Positions 44,803 to 55,023 of a stretch of 64,000 nt of DNA are shown here, piece by piece. The stretch lies in contig NZ_CP113063.1 in NCBI RefSeq assembly GCF_026625785.1, positions 310,001 to 374,000 of the forward strand, written 5' to 3'. The position numbers and the translations under genes were made by a program. A model generated the notes under the pieces. It was not told the origin of the DNA. It saw only the letters and a program-made list of their open reading frames with translations, and did not search any database. The stretch's first letter is position 1. Each line of letters opens with the position of its first letter. The stretch comes from Gordonia sp. SL306. GTDB lineage: Bacteria > Actinomycetota > Actinomycetes > Mycobacteriales > Mycobacteriaceae.

Positions 44803-46128
44803 TCACGCCGGGACTTCGCCCACGAGATGGTCGAAAGCCACCTGGACGTGGATGCGCAAACTGTCCACGAGGCAGTCGTCGTCGGCGTAGAAGGCCGGAC
44901 TGTGATTCATCGCCATACCTCGCCCGCCCTCGACCGGCGCGAGCGATGCGCCGGCGAACTGCGTGTCCTGGGTACCGAAGTTGAGGTACGCACCACCGAA
45001 GGCACGCGTGAACTCCGACATGTCGTCATAGCCGAGCATCCCGGGCATCTCCACCAGACGGTCGGGACCGATGACCCGTTTCACCGTCGGCAGGATCGCG
45101 TCGATCCACTCTTCGGTGTTGGCCAACGGCGGCACGTACTGCAGATATTCGACCGTGGCACTCGCCCCGTAGGCCGCGGCGTGATGCTCGGCCATTCGGC
45201 GGAGGTTGTCCTGCACGGTGCCCATGGAGGTCTCGTCGAGGCAGCGGATGGTGCCCCATAGCGTGACCCGCTCACCGATGATGTTGAACCGGCCGACGTC
45301 CTCGACATGACCGATCGAGACCGTCACCGCGTCGGTGGCCGGTACCTGGCGGTACAACTGGCCGGTACCGGAGATGATGTCGGCGACCGCCGGCATCGGA
45401 TCGATGCCGTACCAGGGCATCGAGCCATGTACCTGCTTGCCCACCACCTCGATCCTCACCAGGCACGACGCCGCGTACTGGTTGCCGATGCCATAGCCCA
45501 CAACGCCTTTGGGCAATGGGGCGACATGCATGCCGAACATCATCGTCGGGCGCAGGTCGGCGAACGCACCGGCGTCGATCATGGCCTTGGCACCGCCGGC
45601 CTCGTCGATCGGCGGCCCTTCTTCGGCGGGCTGGAACACGAACATCACCGTCCCGGGCAGGTCTTCCCGAACCGACGCGAGCACGTCCGCCGCACCCAGC
45701 ACGGTCGACGTGTGGCAGTCGTGTCCGCATGCGTGGGCCACCGGGAACGGACCGCCCGGATACTCCGAGTCGACGACCGTGGACGCGAACTCGACACCGG
45801 AGGCCTCGGCGACCGGCAGAGCATCCATGTCGGCGCGCAGACCCGCGACGCGATCTCCCGCGCGGCCGCCGCGCAGGACGCCGACCACGCCGTGCCCGGC
45901 GATGCCGGTGTGAACCTCGTCGAGGCCTGCCCGGCGCAGCCGCTCCGCCACCAGCGCCGAGGTGTTGACCTCGCGGTTCGACAGTTCGGGATGGGAATGG
46001 AGGTGGTGGCGCGTCTGGATCAGTTCGCCCAGCGCATCCCGCGCCCTCTCGTCCAGCAGATTTCTCGTGGCGGCAACATCATCGGCACCCATCGCCCCAT
46101 TGTCGCCGATCAACTGCCGAGACGTCAT
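44803..46128 (-). CDS. M20-family amidohydrolase
   Basis: A metalloenzyme of about 441 residues of the HipO/amidohydrolase group that removes acyl or amino-acid groups from amides. Zinc ligands are visible: ACGHDCHTS, FQPAEEG with the catalytic Glu pair, and MHVAPLP. LHSHPELSNREVNTS and the dimerisation-domain region (VVGKQVHGSMPWYGIDP) are also typical. Start at ATG 46128 is uncertain; ATG 46092 is also possible (429 residues). It lies 8 bp past the M3 peptidase stop on the same strand. Confidence 0.87.
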   Translation of the reverse strand: MTSRQLIGDNGAMGADDVAATRNLLDERARDALGELIQTRHHLHSHPELSNREVNTSALVAERLRRAGLDEVHTGIAGHGVVGVLRGGRAGDRVAGLRADMDALPVAEASGVEFASTVVDSEYPGGPFPVAHACGHDCHTSTVLGAADVLASVREDLPGTVMFVFQPAEEGPPIDEAGGAKAMIDAGAFADLRPTMMFGMHVAPLPKGVVGYGIGNQYAASCLVRIEVVGKQVHGSMPWYGIDPMPAVADIISGTGQLYRQVPATDAVTVSIGHVEDVGRFNIIGERVTLWGTIRCLDETSMGTVQDNLRRMAEHHAAAYGASATVEYLQYVPPLANTEEWIDAILPTVKRVIGPDRLVEMPGMLGYDDMSEFTRAFGGAYLNFGTQDTQFAGASLAPVEGGRGMAMNHSPAFYADDDCLVDSLRIHVQVAFDHLVGEVPA

Positions 46129-46136
46129 CGAACACG

Positions 46137-48182
46137 CTATCCGGTGGCCGCTCCCAGTCCCCGGCGCACCAGCAGCGGACCGATCTCGGGTCGGCGACCG
46201 ATCAGTTTCTCGTGTGCGACAAGCGGATCGACGCTGTCGCCTCGGGAGAGGGTGGCCTCGGCGAACTTCTGCCCATTGGTGCGTTGCAGACCGCCTTCGG
46301 CGAGAAACCACTGCTCGGTCTCGGCGTCGAGAACCTCGGACCAGATGTAGGAGTAATAGCCGGCCGAGTACCCACCGCCGAAGATGTGGTTGAAGTAGGC
46401 GCTGCGATATCGCGGCGGGATGAGATCGCCGACGAACCCGGCCGACCGTAGTGCCGCGCGTTCGAACGCCTCGACGTCGTCGACGGTGTCGTCGACGGTG
46501 ATGCGGTGCCAGGCGAGGTCGAGGACGGCGGCGGCCAGATATTCGATCGTGGCGTGAGCGGTCTCGGTGTTCGCCGACTCGCGCGCCGCCTCGGCCAGCT
46601 CGGCCGGGATCGGTTCCCCGGTCTCGTGATGACGTGCGTAGTGCGACAACACGTCCGGGTGCAGCGCCCACATCTCGTTGACCTGCGACGGAAACTCGAC
46701 GAAGTCGCGCGGCACCGACGTTCCCGACAGCGACGGATAGTCGACCGCCGACAACAGCCCGTGCAGAGCGTGACCGAATTCGTGGAACAGCGTGGTGAGC
46801 TGATCCATCGTGAGCAGGCACGGCTTGCCGTCGTCGGGCTTGGTCAGATTGAGGACGTTCACGACGACCGGCTGGGTGGAAAGCACCGTCGACTGGTCGA
46901 CGATGTTGTTCATCCACGCCCCGCCCCGCTTCGAGGGTCGCGCGAAATAGTCGCCGAGGAACAACCCGACGCTTCGACCACTCTCGCCGAAGACCTCCCA
47001 GATCCGGACGTCGGGGTGGTAGCCGGCCAGGTCACCCCGCTCGGTGAATCGCAGTCCGTACAGCTTGCCCGCGGCATGGAACACGCCCCGCTCCAGGACC
47101 TTGTCCAGCTCGCAGTAGTTCGCGAAGTCGTCCAGTGGTACAGCGGAGTTCGATCGTCGATCCCGTTCCAGCCAGAAGGTGAGATCGGCGGGTCCGATGT
47201 CGTGGTTTGCCAGCTGCGTCAGCCTCGTCAGCTCCCGGCCACCGGCCCGCATCGCGGATTCGGTCAGCTCACCGAGCAACGCGGTCACCGATGCCGGGTC
47301 CGGCGCGGTCTGCTCTGCGATCACGTATTCGGCGTGATCGGTGTACCCGAGCAGCCGAGCGCGCCGGGCACGCAGACCGACGATCTCCAGGATCAGTTCG
47401 CGGGTGTCATGGTCGTTGCCGCGGGAACAACGGTTGACCGAGGCATCGAAGACCCGTTGCCGCACCGTGGGATCGGTCAGCGAGGTGAGCACTGACTGAC
47501 TCGTCGGCAATTCCAGCGTGATCAGGTATCCGGAGTCGTGCCCGGCGTCCGCGGCTGCGCGACGTGCCGCACGGATCTCCCCGTCCGACAACCCGTCGAG
47601 ATCGGCCTCGTTGTCGACCAACACCGCCGAGGCATTGGTGTCGTCCAGGATCCGCTGCGAGAACGTCGTGGTCAGGAAGGCCAGCCGCGACGAGATCTGT
47701 CGCATCTGCTCCTGATCGTCGGGCCCGAGGCCTGCGCCGGCGCGGACCGATTCGCGGAACCGCTTGGCCAACAGTCGTTCCTGCGCCTCGGTCAGTGCCA
47801 GGTCGGCCCGGCGCTCATGGAGATCGGCGATCCGCGAGAACAGGCGGCCGTCCATCGCGATGGTGTTGGCGTGGTCGGTGAGCAGTGTGGAGAGCTTCTG
47901 GGAGATCTCGTTACGAACCGGATTCGTGTCCGGCCCGACCAGATTGAAGAACACCCCACTCGCCCGCGCGAGGTCGCGACCGGAGAGTTCGAGTGCCTCG
48001 ACCGTGTTGTGGAAGGTGGCCGGGCGCGGGTCGGTCGCGATCGCCTCCACCTCGGCGATCTGGGTCGCCATCGCCTCGGTGAAGGCGGGCAGGAAATCAT
48101 CGTCGGTGATCGCCGCGAAGTCGGGCAGTCCATGCGGCAGCGTGCTCTCGGCGAGAACCGGGTTGACCTCAGGACGATTCAT
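46137..48182 (-). CDS. M3-family oligopeptidase / dipeptidyl carboxypeptidase
   Basis: A 681-residue zinc metallopeptidase expected to be cytosolic and to degrade oligopeptides. The catalytic zinc motif FHEFGHALHG (HExxH) and the downstream glutamate helix are present. The N-terminal helical half (AFTEAMATQIAEVEAIATDP) closes the substrate channel. ATG 48182 is chosen because the longer frame to 48263 overlaps lepA. It lies between lepA and the M20 amidohydrolase, suggesting a peptide-turnover pair; both are insertions relative to M. tuberculosis order. Confidence 0.88.
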   Translation of the reverse strand: MNRPEVNPVLAESTLPHGLPDFAAITDDDFLPAFTEAMATQIAEVEAIATDPRPATFHNTVEALELSGRDLARASGVFFNLVGPDTNPVRNEISQKLSTLLTDHANTIAMDGRLFSRIADLHERRADLALTEAQERLLAKRFRESVRAGAGLGPDDQEQMRQISSRLAFLTTTFSQRILDDTNASAVLVDNEADLDGLSDGEIRAARRAAADAGHDSGYLITLELPTSQSVLTSLTDPTVRQRVFDASVNRCSRGNDHDTRELILEIVGLRARRARLLGYTDHAEYVIAEQTAPDPASVTALLGELTESAMRAGGRELTRLTQLANHDIGPADLTFWLERDRRSNSAVPLDDFANYCELDKVLERGVFHAAGKLYGLRFTERGDLAGYHPDVRIWEVFGESGRSVGLFLGDYFARPSKRGGAWMNNIVDQSTVLSTQPVVVNVLNLTKPDDGKPCLLTMDQLTTLFHEFGHALHGLLSAVDYPSLSGTSVPRDFVEFPSQVNEMWALHPDVLSHYARHHETGEPIPAELAEAARESANTETAHATIEYLAAAVLDLAWHRITVDDTVDDVEAFERAALRSAGFVGDLIPPRYRSAYFNHIFGGGYSAGYYSYIWSEVLDAETEQWFLAEGGLQRTNGQKFAEATLSRGDSVDPLVAHEKLIGRRPEIGPLLVRRGLGAATG

Positions 48183-48186
48183 CAGA

Positions 48187-50118
48187 CTATTTCCCCTTCG
48201 GTTTGTCGCCGCCTGCATCGGTGGACAGGGCTGCGACGAAGGCCTCCTGCGGGACATCGACACGGCCGATCGTCTTCATCCGCTTCTTGCCTTCCTTCTG
48301 CTTCTCGAGCAGTTTGCGCTTACGGCTGATGTCACCGCCGTAGCACTTCGCCAGCACATCCTTGCGGATCGCGCGGATGTTCTCGCGCGCAATGATCTTC
48401 GATCCGATCGCGGCCTGGATGGGCACCTCGTACTGCTGGCGGGGGATGAGTTCCTTCAGCTTGGTCGCCATCTTGTTGCCGTAGGTGTAGGCGCCGTCCC
48501 GGTGCACGATGGCGCTGAAGGCGTCGACGGCCTCGCCCTGCAGCAGGATGTCGACCTTCACCAGGTCGGCCTCCTGCTCCCCCGACTCCTCATAATCGAG
48601 GCTCGCGTACCCACGGGTCCGCGACTTGAGGGCATCGAAGAAGTCGAAGATGATCTCCGCCATCGGCAACGTGTAGCGCAACTCGACGCGGCTCTCGGAC
48701 AGGTAGTCCATCCCGCCGAGTTCACCCCGCCGCGTCTGGCACAGTTCCATGATGGTGCCGACGAACTCGCTGGGCGCGATGATCGTCATCTTCACGATGG
48801 GCTCGTAGATGTGCTTGGCCTTGCCCGCAGGCCAGTCCGACGGGTTGGTGACGGTGATCTCCGCACCGTCCTCCATGATCACGCGGTACACGACGTTCGG
48901 TGCCGTCGAGATCAGATCGAGGTCGAACTCCCGCTCGAGCCGTTCGCGGGTGATCTCCATGTGCAGCAGGCCGAGGAATCCGCAGCGGAAACCGAAGCCG
49001 AGCGCCACCGACGTCTCCGGCTCGAATGTGAGTGCGGCATCGTTGAGCTGCAACTTCTCGAGGGCCTCGCGTAGCACCGGGTAATCCGATCCATCCACCG
49101 GGTAGAGCCCCGAATAGACCATCGGCCGCGGCTCCCGGTATCCGGTCAGTGCCTGCTCGGCACCGTTGCGCGCGGTGGTCACCGTGTCGCCGACCTTCGA
49201 CTGACGCACGTCCTTCACGCCGGTGATCAGGTAGCCGACCTCACCGACGCCGAGGCCCTTCGACGGTTTCGGCTCCGGGGACACGATGCCGACCTCGAGG
49301 AGTTCGTGTGTCGCTCCGGTCGACATCATCAGGACCTTCTCGCGCGGGACGACGCGACCGTCGACGACGCGCACGTAGGTGACCACGCCGCGATAGGTGT
49401 CATAGACAGAGTCGAAGATCATCGCGCGCGCCGGCGCGTCTGCGTCACCGGTCGGCGCCGGGATCTCGTCGATCACCTTGTCGAGGAGAGCACCGACTCC
49501 CTCACCGGTCTTGCCGGAGACGCGCAGCACGTCGTCGGCCTCGCAGCCGATGATGTGGGCGATCTCGGCGGCATAGCGGTCGGGATCGGCGGCCGGGAGA
49601 TCGATCTTGTTCAGCACCGGGATGATGGTGAGGTCGTTCTCCATCGCGAGGTAGAGGTTCGCGAGGGTCTGGGCCTCGATGCCCTGGGCCGCGTCGACCA
49701 GCAGGACCGCCCCTTCGCAGGCCTCCAGGGCGCGTGACACCTCGTAGGTGAAGTCGACGTGCCCAGGAGTGTCGATCAGGTGCAGCACGTAGTCGGTGGA
49801 CGAGCCGTCGGCATCGGTGACGGTCCACGGAAGACGCACGTTCTGCGCCTTGATGGTGATGCCCCGCTCCCGCTCGATGTCCATCCGGTCGAGATATTGG
49901 GCGCGCATCGCTCGTTCCTCGACCACGCCGGTGAGCTGCAGCATCCGGTCGGCCAGGGTGGATTTTCCGTGGTCGATGTGGGCGATGATGCAGAAGTTCC
50001 GGATCCGCGCAGGGTCGGTGAAGGTGGTGTCGGCGAAGTTGGGAATCGAACTGCTCCTCGGAACGTGCGTGGCATGGTTCGCGGTCGGTGCGGCCGCATG
50101 TCCAGACCAGTTTCTCAT
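48187..50118 (-). CDS. lepA: Elongation factor 4 (LepA)
   Basis: A 643-residue translational GTPase that back-translocates or rescues ribosomes. G motifs [27 protein letters not shown] and NKIDLP are clear, and the specific C-terminal domain ([20 protein letters not shown] and [13 protein letters not shown]) defines LepA. No ATG, GTG or TTG lies nearer the core than the ATG at 50118, so the first 25 residues are less certain. It stands in the same place as Rv2404c, with 4 bp to the M3 peptidase. Confidence 0.95.
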   Translation of the reverse strand: MRNWSGHAAAPTANHATHVPRSSSIPNFADTTFTDPARIRNFCIIAHIDHGKSTLADRMLQLTGVVEERAMRAQYLDRMDIERERGITIKAQNVRLPWTVTDADGSSTDYVLHLIDTPGHVDFTYEVSRALEACEGAVLLVDAAQGIEAQTLANLYLAMENDLTIIPVLNKIDLPAADPDRYAAEIAHIIGCEADDVLRVSGKTGEGVGALLDKVIDEIPAPTGDADAPARAMIFDSVYDTYRGVVTYVRVVDGRVVPREKVLMMSTGATHELLEVGIVSPEPKPSKGLGVGEVGYLITGVKDVRQSKVGDTVTTARNGAEQALTGYREPRPMVYSGLYPVDGSDYPVLREALEKLQLNDAALTFEPETSVALGFGFRCGFLGLLHMEITRERLEREFDLDLISTAPNVVYRVIMEDGAEITVTNPSDWPAGKAKHIYEPIVKMTIIAPSEFVGTIMELCQTRRGELGGMDYLSESRVELRYTLPMAEIIFDFFDALKSRTRGYASLDYEESGEQEADLVKVDILLQGEAVDAFSAIVHRDGAYTYGNKMATKLKELIPRQQYEVPIQAAIGSKIIARENIRAIRKDVLAKCYGGDISRKRKLLEKQKEGKKRMKTIGRVDVPQEAFVAALSTDAGGDKPKGK

Positions 50119-50165
50119 GCCTGAGCGTGGTGTCGACGTGGACGCTCGCCGCTACCGTGAGTGAC

Positions 50166-50831
50166 ATGGCCTCGAGCACCCCTGAGACGACCTCCCACGA
50201 CACCGGCGGCGTGGTCGCCGAGGTGTCTCGTCCGCCCGGCCAGAACCGCGGCGTGGCCGTTCTCGCGCACGGCGCAGGCGGCAATCGCCACGCGGTGATC
50301 CTGCGTGCCATCGCCGCCGAACTCTGCGCGCACGGGCTCGTCGTCGCCCGCATCGACCTCCCGTACCGGCAGCGGCGACCCAAGGGGCCGCCGAGTCCGT
50401 CCACGGCTGCTGCCGATCGCGACGGCATCGTCGCAGCCTGCGCAACCTTTCGCGACGAGTCCACCGGCCCCCTCATCGTCGGCGGTCACTCGTATGGCGG
50501 CCGACAGGCATCGATGGCGGTAGCCGAGAATCCCGACCTCGCCGACGGCCTGTTGCTCACCTCCTACCCGCTGCACCCACCGGGCAAGCCCGAGCGCCTC
50601 CGGACCGAGCACCTCCCCTCGATCTCCGTGCCCACCGTGATCGTCCACGGGAGTACCGATCCGTTCGCGACCCCGGACGAACTCACCGCGGCCGTCGCAC
50701 TGATTCCGGCACCGGTGCGCGTCGTCGAGATCGAGAAGGTCGGACACAATCTGAACCCTGACCGGAAGCCGACCGCCGCCCTCACGGCCGAAGCGGTCAC
50801 GGAGACCTTCTTCACTTCGGAGCCGACGTGA
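50166..50831 (+). CDS. Alpha/beta hydrolase (KANL3/Tex30-like)
   Basis: A 221-residue hydrolase. AVLAHGAGGNRHA is the oxyanion region; the nucleophile elbow is GHSYGGRQA, followed by HGSTDPFATPDEL (Asp) and EKVGHNLNP (His). The arrangement resembles the KANL3/Tex30-type hydrolases common in bacteria. It is divergent from lepA and its stop overlaps the start of the PemK/MazF-like gene (GTGA), so the two are co-translated. Substrate unknown. Confidence 0.83.
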   Translation: MASSTPETTSHDTGGVVAEVSRPPGQNRGVAVLAHGAGGNRHAVILRAIAAELCAHGLVVARIDLPYRQRRPKGPPSPSTAAADRDGIVAACATFRDESTGPLIVGGHSYGGRQASMAVAENPDLADGLLLTSYPLHPPGKPERLRTEHLPSISVPTVIVHGSTDPFATPDELTAAVALIPAPVRVVEIEKVGHNLNPDRKPTAALTAEAVTETFFTSEPT

Positions 50832-51274
50832 CCGCCGACCGCGAGACCGGCGGGGTGCAGAGCCCGCCGCCCGGGCATCCGACACACGAGTTGGCCCGGC
50901 AGATCCTCTACTCGCCCGACCTCGACGGCGCGGCCGATCCGGGTGAGATCGTCTGGACGTGGGTCCCCTACGAAGACCGCGCGGACAAGGGCAAGGACCG
51001 GCCCGTACTGGTCGTCGGACGCGATATCGATGACGCCGACCGTTCCCACCTGCTCGGCCTCATGCTCTCCAGCAAGGACTGGCACCGCGAGGATCCGGAT
51101 TGGATCTCGCTCGGGACCGGGGTGTGGGATTCCTGGCACCGCGAGAGCTTCGTCCGCCTCGACCGTGTTCTGATGGTCGCCGAACACGGCATCCGGCGCG
51201 AAGGGGCGATCCTCGACCAGAATCGTTTCGAGGTCGTCGCCACGCGGCTACGCACCGATTTCGGCTGGCGCTGA
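50828..51274 (+). CDS. PemK/MazF-family toxin-like protein
   Basis: A 148-residue protein. GEIVWTWVPYEDRADKGKDR and PVLVVGRDID match the opening PemK strand and the toxin's substrate-facing loop; RESFVRLDRVLMV matches the second conserved block. There is an N-terminal extension of about 40 residues beyond the usual MazF core (about 110). No antitoxin gene adjoins it; the partner is a hydrolase overlapping by GTGA. It may be an RNase, a toxin with a distant antitoxin, or a repurposed MazF fold. Start is GTG. Confidence 0.75.
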   Translation: MTADRETGGVQSPPPGHPTHELARQILYSPDLDGAADPGEIVWTWVPYEDRADKGKDRPVLVVGRDIDDADRSHLLGLMLSSKDWHREDPDWISLGTGVWDSWHRESFVRLDRVLMVAEHGIRREGAILDQNRFEVVATRLRTDFGWR

Positions 51275-51311
51275 GCCCTCGCGCGCACCCTCCGCAGGCC
51301 GCGGCCGGTAC

Positions 51312-52154
51312 TCAGGCGAGTCGCGTGATCTCCACGACGACGTCGAGATCCGTTGCGCCGCCGCCGGTGTAGATGCCCTTCAGCGGTGACACGTCGGAGT
51401 AGTCACGACCGACGCCGACCGAGACATGCTGTTCGCTGATGCCGGTGTTGTTGGTCGGGTCGTATCCCCACCAGCCGCCGGTCCACGCCTCGATCCAGGC
51501 GTGGCTCTGTCCCTCGACAGTCGCGTCGATCTCGGCGTTCGGCTTCGGGTGCAGATATCCCGACACGTAGCGGGCCGGAATCCCCAGACTGCGCAGCATC
51601 AACAAGGTCAGGTGCGCGTAGTCCTGACACACGCCCTTGCGTTCGTTCCAGGCATCGACGGCCGTGGTGTGCACGCCGGTGGTACCCGGGACGTACTCCA
51701 TCTCCTCGTGCACGTACCGGCACACCGCCTCCACGGCATCTTCGGGATCGAGCCCTTTCGCCAGTCGGGTTGCCGCAGAGGACAGTTGGCGGTTCTTGCA
51801 CACGTATGTGGTGTACGAGAGCATCTCGTCATAGCGATCGGCGACATACCCGCCGCGGATCTCGTCCCATGTGACCTTCTCCGAGGGACGTTCTCCCGCT
51901 TCGGTTTCCACCACCGACATGCCCGACACCTCGAGCTCCTCGTGTGGAGCATGCAGATCGAACGCGGTCACCGCGCTGCCCCAGTAGTCGGTGTATCGAT
52001 AGGACCGGGTGGCGGGCACCGTCTCCACACGGTTCACGATGACGTTCTGCCGATTGTCGCTGCGCGGGGTGAGGCGCGCCTCGTTGTAGGACGACGTGAC
52101 CGGGCTCTTGTAGGCGAATCCGGTGGAATGGACGACGCGCAGACGCCAGCTCAC
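51312..52154 (-). CDS. Transglutaminase-like protein of the ATP-grasp cluster
   Basis: A 280-residue cysteine protease/transglutaminase fold. The catalytic set is seen as Cys in KGVCQDYAHL, His in GQSHAWIEAW and Asp in WWGYDPTN. An N-terminal beta-rich domain (residues 1-100, HSTGFAYKSPV and YWGSAV) is the conserved companion. The ATG overlaps the alpha-E gene stop by 4 bp. The trio with alpha-E and circularly permuted ATP-grasp proteins is widespread (M. tuberculosis Rv2409c-Rv2411c) and is thought to make or modify peptide-like bonds; its product is unknown. Confidence 0.88.
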   Translation of the reverse strand: MSWRLRVVHSTGFAYKSPVTSSYNEARLTPRSDNRQNVIVNRVETVPATRSYRYTDYWGSAVTAFDLHAPHEELEVSGMSVVETEAGERPSEKVTWDEIRGGYVADRYDEMLSYTTYVCKNRQLSSAATRLAKGLDPEDAVEAVCRYVHEEMEYVPGTTGVHTTAVDAWNERKGVCQDYAHLTLLMLRSLGIPARYVSGYLHPKPNAEIDATVEGQSHAWIEAWTGGWWGYDPTNNTGISEQHVSVGVGRDYSDVSPLKGIYTGGGATDLDVVVEITRLA

Positions 52155-53134
52155 AGCTCACTCTCCTCGATGACATGATCTTCGGCATCGCTGACCCGGG
52201 CGTCCGCCCACGACACGTAGGGCGACACGTGGAAATACTGTGCGGTGACCGCCTCGTTCACCTCACGACAGGTGTCCTGGAGGTCGATCAGACGATCTTG
52301 CAGGTCGTCGAGGAGCTTGCCCGGCTCGAGGAACTCGAGCGAACTGCGCGCGCGCCCGAGCAGCAGGAGGGCCTCCACCTGGGCTCCAACCCGGCTCGGA
52401 CGTTTCTCCAACTCGACCAGATTGCTCTCGGCCACACGAAGGGCATGGAACACCGACCGCGGGAAGAGCCGGTCGACCAACATGAACTCGACGATGTTCT
52501 CCGCGTTGAGCACGCCGCGGTAGGTACGCAGGAACGTGTCGTGGGCGCCTGCCGACACCAGGACGCTCACCCATGCCGGCGAGCTGACCCGGTCTCCCGC
52601 ACGCGACAACAGCATTCGGATGGTCATGTCGACCCGTTCCACCGACCGCCCGAGGAGCAGATAGCGGTAGCCGTCATCGTGGCTGAGGGTCGCGTCGGCG
52701 AGGCCTGCGAACATCGCGGCCCGATTCTTCACGTATGACAGGAACTCGTGCGGCCCGAGGCGTCGGGCACGTCGTTCGGCATCCCCGAGTCCGTTGTAGG
52801 TGGTGTTGAGACACTCCCACATCTCGCTCGAGGTCACTTCTCTTGCACCGCGGGCGTTCTCGCGTGCCGAGCGGATCAGGTCGATGATGGACCCGACCGA
52901 ATCCTTGTCGTACGCGACGCGTTCGGTGAGGGTCCACACGTCGAGCGGATCGTCGGTGTCGGGTGTTTCCAGACCCAGCACCTGGATGACCAGGCGTGCC
53001 TGACGATCCACGTCCACCGTCGCGTCCTCGAGGAGCTGGTGGATCGCGACGTCCAGGATGCGGGCCATGTCGTCGGCGCGTTCGACGTACCGGCCGATCC
53101 AGTACAGGGATTCGGCGTTGCGGGCCAACATCAT
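52151..53134 (-). CDS. Alpha-E domain-containing protein
   Basis: A 327-residue all-helical protein starting MMLARNAESLYWIGRYVERADD, the alpha-E signature, which repeats as ATLSHDDGYRYLLLGRSVER near the middle. It is the constant partner of ATP-grasp and transglutaminase genes. ATG 53134 overlaps the ATP-grasp stop (ATGATG); the longer frame to 53332 is that gene's reverse-frame overlap. Probably forms a complex with the ATP-grasp protein. Function unknown; matches Rv2410c. Confidence 0.9.
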   Translation of the reverse strand: MMLARNAESLYWIGRYVERADDMARILDVAIHQLLEDATVDVDRQARLVIQVLGLETPDTDDPLDVWTLTERVAYDKDSVGSIIDLIRSARENARGAREVTSSEMWECLNTTYNGLGDAERRARRLGPHEFLSYVKNRAAMFAGLADATLSHDDGYRYLLLGRSVERVDMTIRMLLSRAGDRVSSPAWVSVLVSAGAHDTFLRTYRGVLNAENIVEFMLVDRLFPRSVFHALRVAESNLVELEKRPSRVGAQVEALLLLGRARSSLEFLEPGKLLDDLQDRLIDLQDTCREVNEAVTAQYFHVSPYVSWADARVSDAEDHVIEESEL

Positions 53135-54966
53135 TTGCGGCCACCTCGCTCGGTGCCCGTGCCCTGCTGCGGCAACGCGGATTCTTGTCCCTGCTGCTGT
53201 TGCTGGGATTGGGTGTGCAATGGGTCCGGCGCACTCTCGGCCGGCCGCGCGGCGGCAACACCGCTGGCGTCGACGACCTTCGCGCCAGAGAGTTCCCGTT
53301 CCGCCGACGACCGTGACGACGCGAGCACCCACGTGTCCTTGGAGCCGCCACCCTGGCTGGAGTTGACCACCAGTGAGCCTTCCGGCAGGGCGACGCGGGT
53401 GAGTCCGCCGGGCAGCACCCAGACCGATTCACCGTCGTTGACCGCGAACGGCCGCAGGTCGACGTGTCGGGGCCGGACGTCGCCATCGATCTTGGTCGGC
53501 ACGGTCGAGAGCTGCACCACCGGCTGGGCGATCCAGCCGCGGGGATCGTTGCGGACCTTGCGCGCCAAGGTGTCGAGCTCCGCCTTGGTGGCGTCCGGAC
53601 CGAACACGATCCCGTAGCCGCCGGAACCCTCGACCGGCTTGATCACCAGTTCGTCGATGCGGTCGAGGACCTCCTCGCGTTCGTCGTCGAGCCAGCACCG
53701 CAGAGTGTCGACGTTCATCAGCGACGGCTTCTCGCCGAGGTAGTACTCGATGATCTCCGGTACGTAGGTGTAGATCAGCTTGTCGTCGCCGACCCCGTTG
53801 CCGACCGCGCTCGAGATCACCACGTTGCCGGCCCGCGCGGCGTTCAGGAGCCCTGCGACGCCGAGCATGGAATCCGGGCGGAACTGCATCGGGTCGAGGA
53901 AGTCGTCGTCGATGCGACGGTAGATGACATCGACCCGCTGCTCGCCCTCGGTGGTCCGCATGTAGACGATGTTGTCGCGGCAGAACAGATCTCGTCCCTC
54001 GACGAGTTCCACCCCCATCAGGCGGGCCAACAGCGAATGCTCGAAGTAGGCGGAGTTCGCGACGCCGGGCGTGAGCACCACGATGTTGGGGTCGGCCTCG
54101 TTGAAGGCCGCCGAGGCACGGAGCGCTCGCAGGAGGTGACTCGGGTAGTCGGCCACCGCGCGGACGCGGTGTGACGAGAACAGATCCGGGAACACCCGCG
54201 CCATGGTTCGTCGGTTCTCCATGACATAGGAGACGCCGGACGGCGAACGGAGATTGTCCTCGAGGACCCGGAAGTCGCCGTTCTCGTCGCGGATCAGGTC
54301 GATACCCGCGACGTGGATACGAACTCCGTTGGGTGGCCGGATGTTTGCGGCCTGCCGATGAAAGTGCTCGCACGAGTGGACCAGACGTTTGGGCAGGACG
54401 CCGTCCCGAAGGATCTCCTGCTCACCATAGATGTCGTCGAGGAAGAGTTCGAGCGCCTGCACCCGCTGGGTGATCCCCGCCTCCAGCTTGGTCCATTCGG
54501 TCGCCGAAATGACCCGTGGCACAACGTCGAGCGGGAACGGTCGTTCTTTTCCCGACAGCGAGAACGTGACGCCCTGGTCGATGAAGGCGCGCCCGAGCGC
54601 GTCCACGCGCACGTCGAGATCGGCGCGGTCGTACTCGGCCATCGCCTTGTAGATGCCCCGGAACGGGGCACGAACCTCGCCGTCGGCATCGAACATCTCG
54701 TCGAAAGCCTTGCCGTACGGGCCTTTCGAGTAGCCGGCGAAGATCGTGTCATCGATCGCCTTCGGTTCCCGCACAACGGTCTTCGCTCGTTTGGCGGGAG
54801 CACTCGAGTCACGCGCCCGCCCCTTGGCTGCCGGGGCCGCCTTGGCGTCACCACGGGCGCCGCCGGACTTGGCACCCTTGGTCGTTCCGGTTGCGTTCGA
54901 CTTGCCGGAGGCGGCCTTGGTGGCGGCTCGCTTGGTGGACGCTGAGGACGTCGACGCGGGACTCAT
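53131..54966 (-). CDS. Circularly permuted ATP-grasp protein
   Basis: A 611-residue protein. A long N-terminal Ala/Lys/Ser-rich tail (about residues 1-75) precedes the CP-ATP-grasp core, starting TIFAGYSKGPYGKAFDEMFD; GVRIHVAGIDLIRDENGDFRVLEDN and VIKPVEGSGGYGIVFGPDAT are ATP-grasp blocks with the conserved Lys. The C-terminal 60 residues are Gln-rich. It is first in the three-gene overlapping operon with alpha-E and transglutaminase genes. The enzyme class forms amide or thioester bonds; its natural substrate is not known. Matches Rv2411c. Confidence 0.9.
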   Translation of the reverse strand: MSPASTSSASTKRAATKAASGKSNATGTTKGAKSGGARGDAKAAPAAKGRARDSSAPAKRAKTVVREPKAIDDTIFAGYSKGPYGKAFDEMFDADGEVRAPFRGIYKAMAEYDRADLDVRVDALGRAFIDQGVTFSLSGKERPFPLDVVPRVISATEWTKLEAGITQRVQALELFLDDIYGEQEILRDGVLPKRLVHSCEHFHRQAANIRPPNGVRIHVAGIDLIRDENGDFRVLEDNLRSPSGVSYVMENRRTMARVFPDLFSSHRVRAVADYPSHLLRALRASAAFNEADPNIVVLTPGVANSAYFEHSLLARLMGVELVEGRDLFCRDNIVYMRTTEGEQRVDVIYRRIDDDFLDPMQFRPDSMLGVAGLLNAARAGNVVISSAVGNGVGDDKLIYTYVPEIIEYYLGEKPSLMNVDTLRCWLDDEREEVLDRIDELVIKPVEGSGGYGIVFGPDATKAELDTLARKVRNDPRGWIAQPVVQLSTVPTKIDGDVRPRHVDLRPFAVNDGESVWVLPGGLTRVALPEGSLVVNSSQGGGSKDTWVLASSRSSAERELSGAKVVDASGVAAARPAESAPDPLHTQSQQQQQGQESALPQQGTGTERGGRK

Positions 54967-55023
54967 AACTTGACATGGTGCTACAAAAACGCGGATTCGG
55001 CATGACGGTTCGGCATGCCTGAC

